Origin: Semisulcospira habei
Lineage: Eukaryota; Mollusca; Gastropoda; Semisulcospiridae
Length of the DNA: 64,000 bases
Direction: 5' to 3'
Assembly (NCBI GenBank): GCA_036245525.1
Contig: BTPG01000003.1
Location: 158,932,897 to 158,996,896, forward strand
Part shown: in pieces, positions 46,071-63,484 of the stretch
Layout: every line of letters begins with the position of its first letter
Position numbering within the stretch: position 1 is the first letter of the stretch
Notes under the pieces: model-generated
Told to the model about the DNA's origin: nothing
The model's database searches: none
What the model saw: the letters and a program-made list of their open reading frames with translations, nothing else
Made by a program: the position numbers and the translations under genes

Positions 46071-47469
46071 TGGATAATAAAGCTTTTCAATTCAGTTCAA
46101 TTCAACAACTGACTTCAGTTCGACTGAATCGCTGTGAGCCGATTTGTAGAATTGGATAAAGCTCTGTATCAGTGATAACCCATATTCGTTTAAATATTAT
46201 CAGATAAATAGGCTAGGGCGTTCTTTGTTGCAACATGAAGGGCAGTGTCTCTAGAGTCTGTAAGAAAAGATCGGCAACATTTCCTCAAGGAAAACACCCT
46301 GAAAAAAGGGTCATTTTGCGTAAGACACCTGTGCGTGCGGCTCACGGCCAATCATTCGCATAATAAACGTTTCATTTTCTCAGAGACTATTAGGACCAGC
46401 GACATGAAACTTGGCTCAAAGACAGGATGTGGTGTATCATTTATAATACTGCATTTTAATTTGACTTCTTTTCAAGGTGAAGGTCAAAAAGATCACACCA
46501 TATGGGAACTTATGACCAAATTTGTTTATACGAGGGTCGCTCGATGTGTGTCGGAATGCTCTCTATCTGAAGGAGTAGTCTTCAAATGCAATGTCTTCAT
46601 AAACAGCATGATTATATTATTAACCGTACAACATTTTAAATGCCTACGACATACGGCTGTTTAGATAACGACTTGCAAAGTATGTATACTCCAGCATGTC
46701 TCCAAGATGTAGCTGTTCGTTTGATTTTGGAGGGTTTCACAACCATGGCTTTCAAAAGTGAATAATGTAACGAGAAACATTATGTCGTCTTATTTTTGTT
46801 TTGTTTCGGGGCGCATGACTGAGCCTTCTCTAATGATAAAACAATGAATGGATTCATTGCATTGAAGACGGGTAGGCGGGGTCTTCAAAATGATACCCCT
46901 ATTATTATTGTTAACTCATTCAAGGCAAAAGCCCATTAAAAGAGGGAACCAAACAGACATTTGAAATGTAGATTGTGGGATACCGTAATGCCTTAGGATA
47001 CAGTCAGGAAGAGCAGACATGATCCAAGTCAGATAAGTGAGAGGTAAACAGCAAACAAATCAAGGGTGACCCCATCACAGTGACGTCAAGTGGAAAGAGG
47101 GTAGGGTTGTTTGATACCTGATATTTGAAAGTAATTTCAAGTAGTAGTGATTGTCCGAAACTGTTACTGGACACTTCCAATGAAAACATCTTTGACAATA
47201 TAATGCTACATTTGACGAAAAGAAACCGATCGGGCTCGTGCAAAATTCGAAATCCGTTCACAGTTCCTTTGATCAAAGAATATTTTAAGACTGGAAAAAG
47301 AACACAAGGTTCCGACATATCAGAACGAGACTTTCTGTATTCTCACCACTTCGGTAACTATGCTCAAATGGATGGTAAGAAACAGCCACTTGGCAAATGC
47401 ACTCCTTTCTTGCATAGACACTATGGTGGAGCTAACTGCATTGGACTAATTAGATACCTCATTTTTCCA
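46071..47469. other. Intergenic, short open frames only
   Basis: Frames at 46245-46664 (+) and 47125-47472 (+) are open but resemble no family I know and lack codon or splice support. Confidence 0.35.
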
Positions 47470-49245
47470 TGATACTTTCAGCGTGCACCCTTATGTTGGG
47501 ATAACGTGATTCCTGGTTGGCATCAGCATCCAAGATGTCTTTCCCTTTTGTCAATCTCATCTACCCATGTCTGATACCTGTTTACTTTTTATTTTTGAGA
47601 AAACCGTCAGAGTTGCATCGAGTCAGTTATAGACCGTTATAGCTGTCCACCGAGCGGCACAATTCCAAAGTTGACGATTAAGTTCACATACTGAAACCAT
47701 AGGTGAGCAGTATTTGGTGCTTGACAAATTCAAGTTTTGTATCTGCTAGCTTCTGCTGGACCCTTTCTATTGCTTGTTTGGTGTCTGCTGTGTCTAGTGC
47801 TTCGTCTCCATCCATGACACTGTCGAAGGCTGTGAGCGCCAGAGCAAGATCCGCAGGGATGACTTACTCTTGCATTCCATAATCATATCTTCGTCAGCAC
47901 TGCCAGATTTGGGAGTCACATTTTGCAGCTGGTCATTTCACTGTCCATCTTCTGATGTGAAAATATCTTCGTTGCGTGAGTTCCTTGAACTTGTATCTGG
48001 TACCTGAATTCCGAATGTTTAGCGGGCGGTTATCAGAGCGTTTAGTGCGGCGTCCACGAGGAGATGGCCTCTAACAGCTCTTGCCACCGCTTTTCCTGTC
48101 ATGTGCCCAGCGGTGTTTCTTGCATACGCCACTTCCAGCACTTCTTCAAGCCCAGACCCAGCCATAAGATTTCCAATGGTCCCCCCAAAAAACTCATTTC
48201 TGTATGAAACGGGCCAAGACTTGAAACCAAGGACTGAAGATCGTTGTCATTTTTCTCGCTCAAAAGAATACTGATCTGTCCCTTCCGCCATAACGTATGG
48301 TCGAATGTCAACACTGGCTTCACCTGGCGTCGCCTTGCTTCAGCCGACACGTATCCCATGGTCTAGTAATTGTAGCTCGTGTCAATTGGATTCGTGTCTA
48401 TCATTGGTAAAAACACCGTTGATGACAAGCCTGAATGTTCTGCTTGACGTAAAGCCTGCATATACCCTGACCAAGCAGGTCTTGGTGATCGCAACGCCAG
48501 GAAACCTTTCAGACTGTGTCTAGGAGTGAGTCGGCGCCATCGTAGTTCATGCTTGACAGTTCCTCACACATGAGTGAAATATGATAATCTTTGGGCCGGC
48601 TGAGATGAAGAAATGCATGTCTACTTTGCCAATTGCAGTGACGTCCTTGAGGGATCCAGTGACACGTGGAACAGGCTTCCGACATCTGGTGACCGGGGTA
48701 ACTGCGGCCATTAAACCCATTCCATGGAAAGTACCGAAACATATATCATGGTCGACGTTATCAGCCATGTACTGTGTGATTCTTGGTAGATCAGTGCCTT
48801 CAGATAGCGCTGCGGACATTTCAAACGTTTTAACTTCCTTGCAGGAATATGAAAAGCCATGCTAATGCAGTGATTCCACAAGAAATCTTGGCCGAAGTGA
48901 TAGTGCATTTGAACACCGAGGCCCGTTAATTTTGCAGTCAGGCCAACAGGATTCGCGGATGAGCAGCCTGCATAATAGCTTGTCCCATGGCTTGCTATTT
49001 TCAAAACATTGTCTTTGCCACCGAAGATCTTTTTTTAAGAGAAATTGCAGTGACTCTGCAACATATACTAATATACTTTAAGTTAGCTTCAATTGAGGCG
49101 ATGTCAGCTGGGTCAGGGTACGTATCCTTTGACGACTCCGATAAATCTCTGATATCTCCCTTGATCAGCTCTGCGGCAGCTTCAATAAGCTTATATTTGT
49201 GTGTCACCGTCTTTTGTCTGCAGCGACTCAAAGTAGTGAGCTAGT
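47470..49245 (-). pseudogene. Decayed copy of an unclassified, widely repeated invertebrate protein family
   Basis: Minus-strand segments in order are TVTHKYKLIEAAAELIKGD (from about 49220), TSTWLITS-type residue and LPRITQYMADNVDHD...TFHGMGLMAAVTP (48700-48790), LSSTVFLPMIDTNPIDTS (about 48375-48430), YVSAEARRRQVKPVLTFDHT (48300-48359) and SLGPFHTEMSFLGG (about 48180-48230), then a decayed tail. I recall the conserved string ITQYVADNVDHN...TFHGMG as recurring in many sponge, cnidarian and mollusc predicted proteins of probable transposon origin, but I cannot name the superfamily. Many frameshifts and stops show it is dead. Confidence 0.5.
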
Positions 49246-49319
49246 ATAACAGACGCTACTTTTCTAAGTCACTACATCTGTCTTTTAAGTTCTTGTTGAT
49301 ATCACCAGTCATCACCAAA

Positions 49320-51744
<2,425 letters not shown>

Positions 51745-51830
<86 letters not shown>
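51745..51830. repeat. (GA)n microsatellite (TC on LINE sense strand)
   Basis: About 86 bases, between LINE copy 2 and the small LINE fragment. Confidence 0.97.

Positions 51831-54799
<2,969 letters not shown>

Positions 54800-54891
<92 letters not shown>
54800..54891. repeat. (GA)n microsatellite (TC on LINE sense strand) at LINE copy 3 5' edge
   Basis: About 92 bases. Confidence 0.97.
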
Positions 54892-54894
<3 letters not shown>

Positions 54895-55144
54895 TTTGTA
54901 ACGAAGAAAAAAAACTCAAATGTGTTTGAACATGAATATGAAGTAATTTACCTGGATCTGTTTTCTATGTTCATTAAATATGCAGATAGCGTGTACAGTC
55001 TTGCATAAAATCACACTACACACAAACCACAGCAAAACGAATCTGACATTAGCGGGTCTGCATTGCTGCAAATGTTTAATTCTAAAATATTTACTGGTTT
55101 TGTTTATCATACATACAAGTCTGTCTTGTTTTACTGTGCTGCAG

Positions 55145-55261
55145 GGTGACGCTGAGGACGAACTTCCGCCCGAACATTGCGATAGCGCTCACAGTTGTGG
55201 CTATGAATTAATCGTCAATACTGAAAAATGTATATGTGTGCAGAGTTCATTGTTTTTCTGA
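55145..55261 (+). CDS. Candidate terminal exon of a small Cys-containing protein
   Basis: The acceptor TTTTACTGTGCTGCAG ends at 55144. The following frame reads GDAEDELPPEHCDSAHSCGY, then ELIVNTEKCICVQSSLFF and TGA. An acidic propeptide-like start followed by spaced cysteines (C, C, C, C in 20 residues) looks like the tail of a secreted peptide. No upstream exon is identified and no family is recognised. It could be chance. Confidence 0.25.
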   Translation, partial: GDAEDELPPEHCDSAHSCGYELIVNTEKCICVQSSLFF

Positions 55262-55984
55262 CAAGGAGGCACTGACGAATTCGAACAGTGCACAAGCACG
55301 AGATTCATGAGAGGCCGTTCATTAGATAAACTAGCGTTGACTGATCGAATGAAACTATGCTGTCTGTAGTTACGTACAGAACTCGATATTGGTTGATATT
55401 GTTATTTTCACCAATAGTAATAATAGTAGTTACAGTAGTAGTGGCGGGAAAAATATGGTATTTTTAATAGAACGTGATTTCAGTGTCCCTATTGCAATGA
55501 TCATTGTGAATGTCAATACAGACTGATAGATTCACGCTAGTGTCTTCAAGTACTTATACGAAAAACAATGCACACATCTGATTTCACTCTCATCAGTCAT
55601 TTTACTTTTCCTGCGATGCGCGATTGCTAAAATTACTCAACAACAAAAATAAAGTGTCAGTTTTCATATTATATTTTAGTATTATGAGTCCCGCAGCGCA
55701 TCTCGTCTCCCTGGGCGCTGAAAGCAGAAGTTCATGTCAGTAAAACATTGCAGCCGCGCTAGTTCTGTACGCGTGTGGTAACACAAGACTGAGGCCAAAA
55801 TTTTATCTTCTAAATCATGTAATTCTTAATTTTAAAAATGAACATCTTTGCCTGGGCCGATGTTTCTGTAGTCATTCAGGACAGAAATCAAGATAATTAT
55901 AGTTGTATATCCGTTGAGAAACCGCGTGACGCAAGGATGTCTAGGTGTTTCAGTCATAAATGCCCTCGCCTAAAAGGCAACGGG
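55262..55984. other. Intergenic, nothing recognised
   Basis: AT-rich sequence without clear features. Confidence 0.4.
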
Positions 55985-58120
55985 CGTAAAATAGAATATT
56001 GCCGAAGTTGCTGTCAAATCCCAACAGGTTCCAGGTTTTCCAAGAGCTTCTGGACGAAGGAACCATTGACGAGCAGTGGAGAGGGGTGAGAGACGCAGTA
56101 ACTGCAGCATGCAAGGAGGTGTTGGGCTACAGGAAGCACACTCACAAAGAGTGGATAACACCAATGACACTCGAGAAAGTAGTAGATAGAAAGAAGAAGA
56201 AAGCAGAAGTAAACAACAGCCGCACAAGAACAGAGAAGGCCCGCGCTCAGGAGGCATACACAACAGCCAACAAAATAGTAAAGAATAGCATCAAGGCAGA
56301 CAAGAGAAATTTTGTAGAGTCACTGGCACAAGAAGCAGAGGAGGCAGCCCGACATGGAAACATGAGAGAGCTCTACAACGTCACAAAAAAGCTTTCAGGG
56401 AAGTTTGCCAAGCCAGAGAGGCCAGTAAAGGATAAACAGGGAAGAGCCATCCAAGGAGAAGAGGGACAGAAAAACAGATGGAGCACTTTGAGGAGCTCTT
56501 AAATAGACCAGCTCCACAAGACCCACCAGACATTCAGGTAGCCGAGAGAGACTTGCCGATAGACTGTAGCGAGCCCACCAAGGAGGAGATCCGGAAAGCC
56601 ATCAAACAGCTCAAGTCGGGCAAGGCAGCCGGACCCGACAGTATACCGGCAGAAGCGCTAAAGGCGGATACTGAAACCATAATCGAGATGCTCCACCCCC
56701 TCTTCAGGAAAATCTGGCAGAGGGAACAAGTACCAGCAGAGTGGAAGGAGGGTTACCTGGTCAAGCTGCCAAAAAATGGAGACCTCAGCAACTGTGCCAA
56801 CTATAGAGGAATCACCCTACTGTCTGTCCCAGGCAAAGTCTTCAGCAGGATCCTACTCAACAGGATGAAGGACACAGTGGACCCCCAACTTCGAGATCAA
56901 CAGGCGGGCTTTCGCAAGGACCGATCATGCACTGACCAGATCGCCACGCTGTGAATCATCCTGGAACAGTCGCTAGAGTGGAACTCGTCCCTCTACATCA
57001 ACTTCCTTGATTACGAGAAGGCCTTCGACAGTGTCAACAGAGCCACCTTGTGGAAGTTGCTGAGACACTATGGAGTACCTGAAAAGCTCACCAACACCAT
57101 CAGGAACTCCTACGAGGGACTGACCTGCAGAGTGATCTGTGGAAACCAGCTCACCCACGCCTTCCAAGTCCGGACAGGGGTGAGACAGGGGTGTTTGCTG
57201 TCACCGTTCCTGTTCCTTCTGGACATTGACTGGGTCATGACGACATCCACAGCACAGAAGCGAAATGGCATCCAATGGACACTTTGGACCCAACTGGACG
57301 ACCTGGACTTTGCAGATGACCTAGCCCTGCTCTCGCACACCCAACAACAGATGCAAGAAAAGACAAACGCAGTGGCAGTGAACTCCGCAAGGCTAGGCCT
57401 GAACATCCACCGTGGAAAGAGCAAGGTGCTGAAAGTCAACGCTGCCAGTGGAACGCCCATCACACTGGAAGGCGAGGCGCTAGAAGAGGTGGAGAGCTTC
57501 ACCTACCTCGGCAGCATAGTCGACAAGAAGGGTGGGACGGATGCTGACGTGAAGACCAGGATAGGCAAGGCCAGGGCAGCATTTCTCCAGCTAAAGAACG
57601 TCTGGACTTCAAGAGATCTGTCAGTCAACACCAAGATCCGACTGTTCAATACCAATGTGAAACCAGTACTCCTTTATGGAGCAGAGACCTGGAGGACCAC
57701 AGTGTCGACCACCAAGAAAATACAGACGTTCATCAACAACAGTCTGAGAAGGCTCCTCGGGATACGCTGGCCGGACAAAATCAGCAACGAGGAATTGTGG
57801 CAGCGGACAAAGCAGAAGCCTGCAGAAGTGGAGCTTGGCAACGCCGCTGGAGATTGATAGGTCACACACTACGCAAGCCAGCAACCAACACCACAAAGCA
57901 AGCCCTAAGATGGAACCCACAGGGAAAAAGGAAGAAAGGTCGGCCACGAAACACCTGGCGACGTGACCTGGGGACAGATGCCAAGAAGATGGGCCACACC
58001 TGGGGACAGCTGGAGAGACTCGCCCAGGACAGAGACGGCTGGAGGGACCTTGTCGGCGGCCTATGCCCCGGGGGGGGGGGGGGGGGGGGGTGATGGGCGT
58101 AATACATATATATATATATG
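55985..58120 (+). mobile_element. RTE-like non-LTR retrotransposon, 5'-truncated
   Basis: Lacks most of the endonuclease. The RT and C-terminal region are near complete. It ends after a G-run (58070-58091) with GATGGGCGTAATACATATAT and (TA)n, the short simple-repeat tail typical of RTE elements. Confidence 0.82.
55999..58092 (+). pseudogene. RTE-like RT, two frameshifts and one TGA
   Basis: Linker: GYRKHTHKEWITPMTLEKV and ARHGNMRELYNVTKKLSGK (frame open to about 56500). After a shift near 56480: KQLKSGKAAGPDSIPAEALK, EWKEGYLVKLPKNGDLSNC, NYRGITLLSVPGKVFSRIL and AGFRKDRSCTDQIATL. A TGA at 56952-56954 follows, where CGA (Arg) is expected. The same frame resumes with FLDYEKAFDSVNR (motif A), TGVRQGCLLSPFLFLLDIDW (motif B), LDFADDLALLSHT (motif C) and FTYLGSIVDKKGGTDADVKT. 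A second shift near 57840 leads to RRWRLIGHTLRKP and RGRPRNTWRRDL. The motif set (FADDLALL, GHTLRKP) is the RTE signature as I know it. Confidence 0.88.
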
Positions 58121-58478
58121 CTGTCAAATGAGCCGCCTGACATGAACATTTTTTTTTCTTCTGCCAGGTTTCGCCGTTTGAAGGCCAGCACTGAAGATAC
58201 ACTTCCAAATGGTCCAACTACGCCACAATCGCTCATACAGCTCATCCTATCTGCGAGTGGCATAGATTCTCATGGGTCCCTGTTTTGCATTCTGTTATGA
58301 GAATCTACGCCACTTGTTCTGGTTCTGGACCAACTGCCGAGTGAGGGGTGACGCGATCCTTGTGTTCCGGTATTTCATCCTCTTGAACTGCGCCTGCCAG
58401 AATCAGACAGGAGTCATAACAAGCTGTGGGGAACGATCCACGTGGGCGAGGCATAGAGCCTCTTGTGCATACTAGCAA

Positions 58479-58533
58479 GCGACGTGGATTCTCATGAGCC
58501 CCTGCTTTGCAGGGGTTCATGAGAATCCACGTC
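58479..58533. repeat. Hairpin element, AGATTCTCATG family, near-perfect
   Basis: GACGTGGATTCTCATGAGCC pairs with GGTTCATGAGAATCCACGTC around CCTGCTTTGCAGG (about 25-bp arms). Confidence 0.85.
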
Positions 58534-59256
58534 TTTTTGCACTGAGATGGGAGTTGAGTGTGGGGTTACGTGTTGTCTGTACATAGCGCACGTGAATCCC
58601 CGTTCGCCTGACCCACACACACACTGCACTACTCTACACTGCTAGTGATATAGTTCTAAGTCTGCAGGGGGGCAACGATCTTCATGATCATCTGCTAGCT
58701 GTGGGTTTTTGTGAGGACGTTCTGGTCTTGCTGAGAACGCCGCACAGATCTGCATAGGCCGTAATACGCAACGTAGTGAATCACTAAACATTAAAGTCTA
58801 TTGCCGATCCATTCATCTCTGTGTACCTTCTGTAATGGAACTGTCCCGCCGGAATGGCTTTTTACTAGATCAGCCGTTGTACACTGCAACCAGAGCGGAT
58901 GGAATAGCAAGGGAGGCGCCAAGCTATTCTGACACCACCCTTAGACTATCATGGTCGGTCTATCTCTTAAAAGTGATATGTTGTCTCCAGCAGACGACTC
59001 ACACATAAATGGAACTTAGAAGTCATGGGTCAGTTTGCTAATGCGCTGTTACTAAGTTACGTTAGCGTTCCACAGATGGCGGAAGTCTCTTGGATTTCAG
59101 CCTGTAGCCATGCACCGTCTGTGGCGCAACAAGGCATCGGCCACGTTGCCACTCCCAGTCCAAGACCCGGGAACTTCCTTTCTCTGAGCGACAGAGCGTT
59201 GAGTTAATGGTGCCAATTTTTGGTGAAAGAGACATAAGTACGGACTCTCATAGCAA

Positions 59257-59317
59257 GAGGCGTAGATTCTCATGAGCCCTTTCGGCTGCAGGCACTCATG
59301 AGAATCTATGCCTCTTG
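59257..59317. repeat. Hairpin element, AGATTCTCATG family
   Basis: AAGAGGCGTAGATTCTCATG pairs with CATGAGAATCTATGCCTCTT around CCCTTTCGGCTGCAGG. Confidence 0.82.
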
Positions 59318-60589
59318 CAGACGGAACCTGCTGCTGCGGGACCTGTGCTAGCATCCTTCAATACTGTGGCAGGCAGCACTTTATTCAGTTCACTTCACTT
59401 GAACCGCCAGCATCGAGTGGTACTTATGTTGCTGCGTTTTGGAGGGAAGGGTGCCATTCACATGCGTCAGTGGTTGTTGCTGAAACTTCCGTGTTGATGG
59501 GACTGGAACAATTGAATTATTCGGACACTTACTGGACTTGTTTCATTGTGACTAAGGTATGGGTGGATAAGTGATTCATGAATACAATGTGTTTCAGTTT
59601 TCAGTCTGAAGGACTTTTCCGGCTTGTACAGTTGCTGAGTAATTTCAGTAATTGACGCCAGGCTGGCTGTTACATGTTTAGGTTACTTGTTTGGGCTGCC
59701 TAAGTTCAGCCAGACTTCGCGGTTCGGTGAAAAATAGCCGCACTGATGATCCGACACTGAGTTTTGTATGAGGCCTGTTCTTTTCGGCGAATCATAAACT
59801 GATCTGACCAGTTTTACTGGCCTTGGAACTGCTTCTTGATTCTTGAAAGTCTAATAACTTTGACCAAGATACTTCTTCAAACAACTAAGATCTCTGCTTT
59901 GACCGACATTTCCATACTCATTTAAAATTTATGAGCCGTGAGAACCAGCACTTCCAGTTTCATTTTTTCTGCTGTTTATTTGTAAACTAATCCACTGCAT
60001 CCGTCGTGCGAATGTCGAAGCCAGAAGCGGTAACTGTTTTCATGCGATAGCGGTGTAGCGTCGTGTTTTCACAAGTGTTTGCTCTAACAACTGCTCCAGG
60101 CGCCGAAACCTGCGCCACTGCTGAACGAATACACGCCCGCGGATATAGGCGGCTCATGTGACAGACTCTTAGGCCGGATAGGTCTTCGGGCCGATGTCGG
60201 ACGTAATCGGTCCGCGCACGATCTGCTTCGACAGCCTGAGGATCTTTTGCTGATCATTAGAGTAGGAAGCCGCTGCTTTGCCCGCAAAAGACCCTTGGGC
60301 CGATGTCGGCTGCAGTAGGCCCGCGCACAGCTGTGCGCGGCTCGCGGACAGAATGAGTTAGGATTTAGGTTTGATGCTGTAGATTGACATTTCTGTGAGG
60401 TGAAACTGAGGCGGAAAAACTGACGTCAGTTGTAGCGGCCCTGTCGTCTCGGTGAGCAAAGGCTGCCTGAGTTCGGCGTCCGCGGCTGGTGTCACAGCCA
60501 ACTCAGTCCGGCACTGACTACAATTTTCCCTACTGAGATCGGCCCGAGGACCTTTTCTTTATTGGGATGATAATGAGCTCACGCCTTTA

Positions 60590-60650
60590 ACTCATTCAAG
60601 GCGCCCCGCGTCAAAAACTGCGGACACTTCCGCACGCCTTAAATGAGTTA
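60590..60650. repeat. Short TTAA-ended hairpin, family D end sequence
   Basis: TTTAACTCATTCAAGGCG at the left and CGCCTTAAATGAGTTATA at the right. Very short interior. Confidence 0.7.
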
Positions 60651-60872
60651 TACTTTAGTCGGCAGCTCTTCACGGCCTTGTTCAATTCCGCCCCAGTTTT
60701 CGAATTAAGAAGCGGATCTAGTTCATTTGACAAAATTGTCTCTTTTTTTTTTGGGGGGGGGAGGAAGGGGGGTGGGGCTACTGAGTTTGTTTGTGACGCT
60801 TTGGTGTCAGTGGCGTCTTGTTTTCAGTGAAAAACGTCTCGGGTCGACGCCGCAGAGATTGACTGTGAGCGG

Positions 60873-61086
60873 TTAACTCATTCTACCCCAGACACACCAC
60901 AGCAAGATAAGGATCGACCATGATAGTTCAAGGGTGATGCCAGAATAGCTTGGCGCCTATGGGCGCCAAGCTATTCTGGCATCACCCTTGAACTATCATG
61001 GTCGATCTGTGTCCTGCACTAGAGTGCAGTCTTCAGAGGACAACGGCAAAATTTGGGGATTTCGGTGTTGGGGTAGAATGAGTTAT
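60873..61086. mobile_element. Hairpin MITE, variant V2 (best-preserved)
   Basis: TTAACTCATTCTACCCCAGA at the left, TTGGGGTAGAATGAGTTAT at the right. The inner stem GGATCGACCATGATAGTTCA...TGAACTATCATGGTCGATC around GGCGCCTATGGGCGCC is essentially perfect over about 46 bp per arm. Confidence 0.88.
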
Positions 61087-62882
61087 GGTACTGATGGTCA
61101 TCAATGATCTGGCGACCGAATTTATTAAGACCTCACTTAATCAATCAAGACCTCGCTGATGATCTGGGTTGACAGACTCTGTTTGGACTAGGACTTCGTC
61201 TGTCGGACGCTGAGACTGATCAGGCCGTCACAGTTTTTTTTTTTTTCAGCATTAGCTTCGCCGGACTGTTTGGTGGCCGACGGTTGTGACTAAAAGTGTG
61301 TGAGATAAACTGTCTGTGCCAACAAAAAAAATCTGGTTTAGACCGCCTTTGCCGACGTGTGGACCTATCCTTCTTGACGTCCGTAAGCATGGATCAGATG
61401 ACAGGCTACGCTACAGGGCCTGGGCGAGGGGTGAGTAGTTCGAAACCTTGTTTCCAAACTGGTCGTCTCTATCGAGTCGCTGCCGCTGCAGCGAATCAAG
61501 GGAGGCAACCAGGTTTGACCTTGTATTATCTCTGGCTTTCTCTGTCTTTTGTCCGTCCGTCCGTCTGTCTGTCTGTCAACAGAAATTATGCAGCATGTGT
61601 AGTTTCGTCATGCTCGTTCACTAACCTCGTGGTGGCCGGACTGAGCCATTGCCGGTCTCGTTCAATTCTTCATGACTCATAGTTCCAGGTTCACATCGCA
61701 TTGACTTTTCCACATTACAGACTGTACCAGCTTGCAGTGGGAGTTGTATCAACCATGAAAGTTTAAGTGTAGGAAGTACCAGATTAGTGTGGGTTTTTTT
61801 CCTCATAGTTTTCAGACTTCTAGCCGATAGACGCGACCCATGAACTGTCGCATAGTCACAGTCTGTGGTCTTTGATTTGATAGATACATGTACAACTGAA
61901 ATTTCACAAGATGTCCCAGTCAGTGAGCCTGAGTGACTGAGGTGGACGAAATCAGTCACCGAGTTCTTCTGGTTTCCCGGTAAGCAAAGGTCCTCGGGCC
62001 CACTGCGGCCGTCGTGGGCCCGAACACGTTTTGCTACTGGGGTTTCTAGTTCAGTTGTTCCTCAAAAACGTCCCAGCGATACTAGATCTGAGTCAGAAAT
62101 CTTCCCAGCTGCTCTTCACAGAGCCAATGCCACACTGGTTGTCTCCCTCGATTCGCTACCGCCGCTGATCGGCGGCAGTGAATCGAGGGAGATAACCAGG
62201 TTGAGTCAGTGCTTCAACTGGCATCAGTCCAGTTTGAGGGTCGGATTGCTACGAATTCAGAGAAAGCATAAGCATTCATGTGTGTGTGGCGCTAAACCTG
62301 AACAAGGTGTATCAGCCGGCTGTTTGACAATCACCTCTTTGTAATACGTAGAGCCGGCGTAACACGCCAAACTGATCCTCACTCCAGATGGACCAGGGGT
62401 CATAATCTTGAGCCAATTTGATCCTGTGGGAGTCATCGTTATGTTGGTGTGTCAGTTACTCCGTCGCGCAAATCTGCCGCGCCTACTTAAAAAGTGACAG
62501 CGGAAAATCGCCGGGACTCTTTCTGATTGAATTTTTAAAAAAGCAAAATCTGCGACCTCTGGCAGTGAAGTGGTTAAATCACAGAAATAATCATGACTCA
62601 AAGGCTTCTAGTATTAACAGCTGGAATTTGATAAAATCAAATCTTTACATTACACTACGTCAGACATGAGGGCGGGCTAGCCGGTTCACACGTAAATTAA
62701 CAGGTTAAGTGCCTAATGACGCAAGCAGAGTGGTGAAGGTTAGGGTCTTTGGGCGGTTTCCAGTAGTGTAGGCATCTTGCCTGTGTGGACTAAAAATATC
62801 AGCATGCGCTTTTATTGAAAAGATGAACCGGCGTAAAATTATTATCAACTAGTGAATAACAGTAAACTGCAATGAAATTCTG
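61087..62882. other. Intergenic with hairpins
   Basis: Family C hairpin at 61977-62042 (GTAAGCAAAGGTCCTCGGGC...CGAACACGTTTTGCTACTG) and a stem at 62138-62201 (CTCCCTCGATTCGCTACCGC/GGCAGTGAATCGAGGGAGAT), with a diverged half at 61471-61512. (GTCC/GTCT)n at 61550-61577. No gene recognised. Confidence 0.5.
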
Positions 62883-62965
62883 TTGCTGTCGGTAGCGCTT
62901 CCTGTCGCGATGATTTCTGCAGGAAATGATCGCGACAGAAAGCGCTACCGACAGTCAAAGGGTTA
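62883..62965. repeat. Hairpin element, family E (best-preserved)
   Basis: GCTGTCGGTAGCGCTTCCTG pairs with AGAAAGCGCTACCGACAGTC around GATGATTTCTGCAGGAAATGATC, and is followed by AAAGGGTTAA. Confidence 0.9.
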
Positions 62966-62996
62966 AGTAACCAGGAGCCAGTTGCATGAGCGAGCA

Positions 62997-63068
62997 TAGT
63001 CCTGCACCAGCCACTAAGCACTGTGCCCCGCTATAGCGGCGCATCTTGCTTAGTGGATGGTGCAGGAC
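62997..63068. repeat. Hairpin AGTCCTGCACCA...TGGTGCAGGACT
   Basis: AGTCCTGCACCAGCCACTAA pairs with TTAGTGGATGGTGCAGGACT; the apex CCGCTATAGCGG is itself palindromic. Confidence 0.88.
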
Positions 63069-63346
63069 TGAGCTCGGGGGCCATGCAATTGACCCCTGGT
63101 GTTTTTAATTGTGCACTGAAGCTGCGATATTTACAGAGTTATTACTCGGGCTCACTCAGCGATAATTATTCGCCGCGCAATGATAATGACCTAACCATGC
63201 CTTTTCATATGACGGGACTAAGTTTCTAAAGGGCCTGTGTGTCTATAATAATTATGTTCAGTGGTCTTTGCTGGCGTGCGTTTACTTGTGTGTTGCTCTG
63301 TGAGTCACAAAATCACAGCCAGGCGCGGATCAGTTACTTCCCGGGG

Positions 63347-63347
63347 G

Positions 63348-63430
<83 letters not shown>

Positions 63431-63484
63431 TACAGGAGGAGTGCGCGTGGGATTCTCCCACGCCCACTCCTCCTGTAAATTTAC
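63347..63484. repeat. (GT)n followed by a 60-bp palindrome
   Basis: GT tract 63347-63424, then TGTAAATTTACAGGAGGAGT...ACTCCTCCTGTAAATTTACA (63423-63484), near-perfect around GCGTGGGATTCTCCCACGC. Confidence 0.9.

Larger units (their letters stand above)
58121..60872. other. Intergenic, rich in short hairpins
   Basis: Hairpins of the AGATTCTCATGAGCCCCTGC type lie at 58261-58312, 58479-58533 and 59257-59317. A decayed core-MITE half is at 58908-58957 (GGCGCCAAGCTATTCTGACA). GGGCCGATGTCGG-type family C relatives are at 60175-60352 and 60537-60565, and a TTAACTCATTCAAGGC element at 60590-60650. No gene recognised. Confidence 0.5.

Noticed and set aside
46245..46664. 139-codon ORF
   Set aside because: No motif, no splice context, sits among repeats.
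47125..47472. 115-codon ORF
   Set aside because: No similarity recognised; it lies just beyond the decayed minus-strand pseudogene and may be chance.
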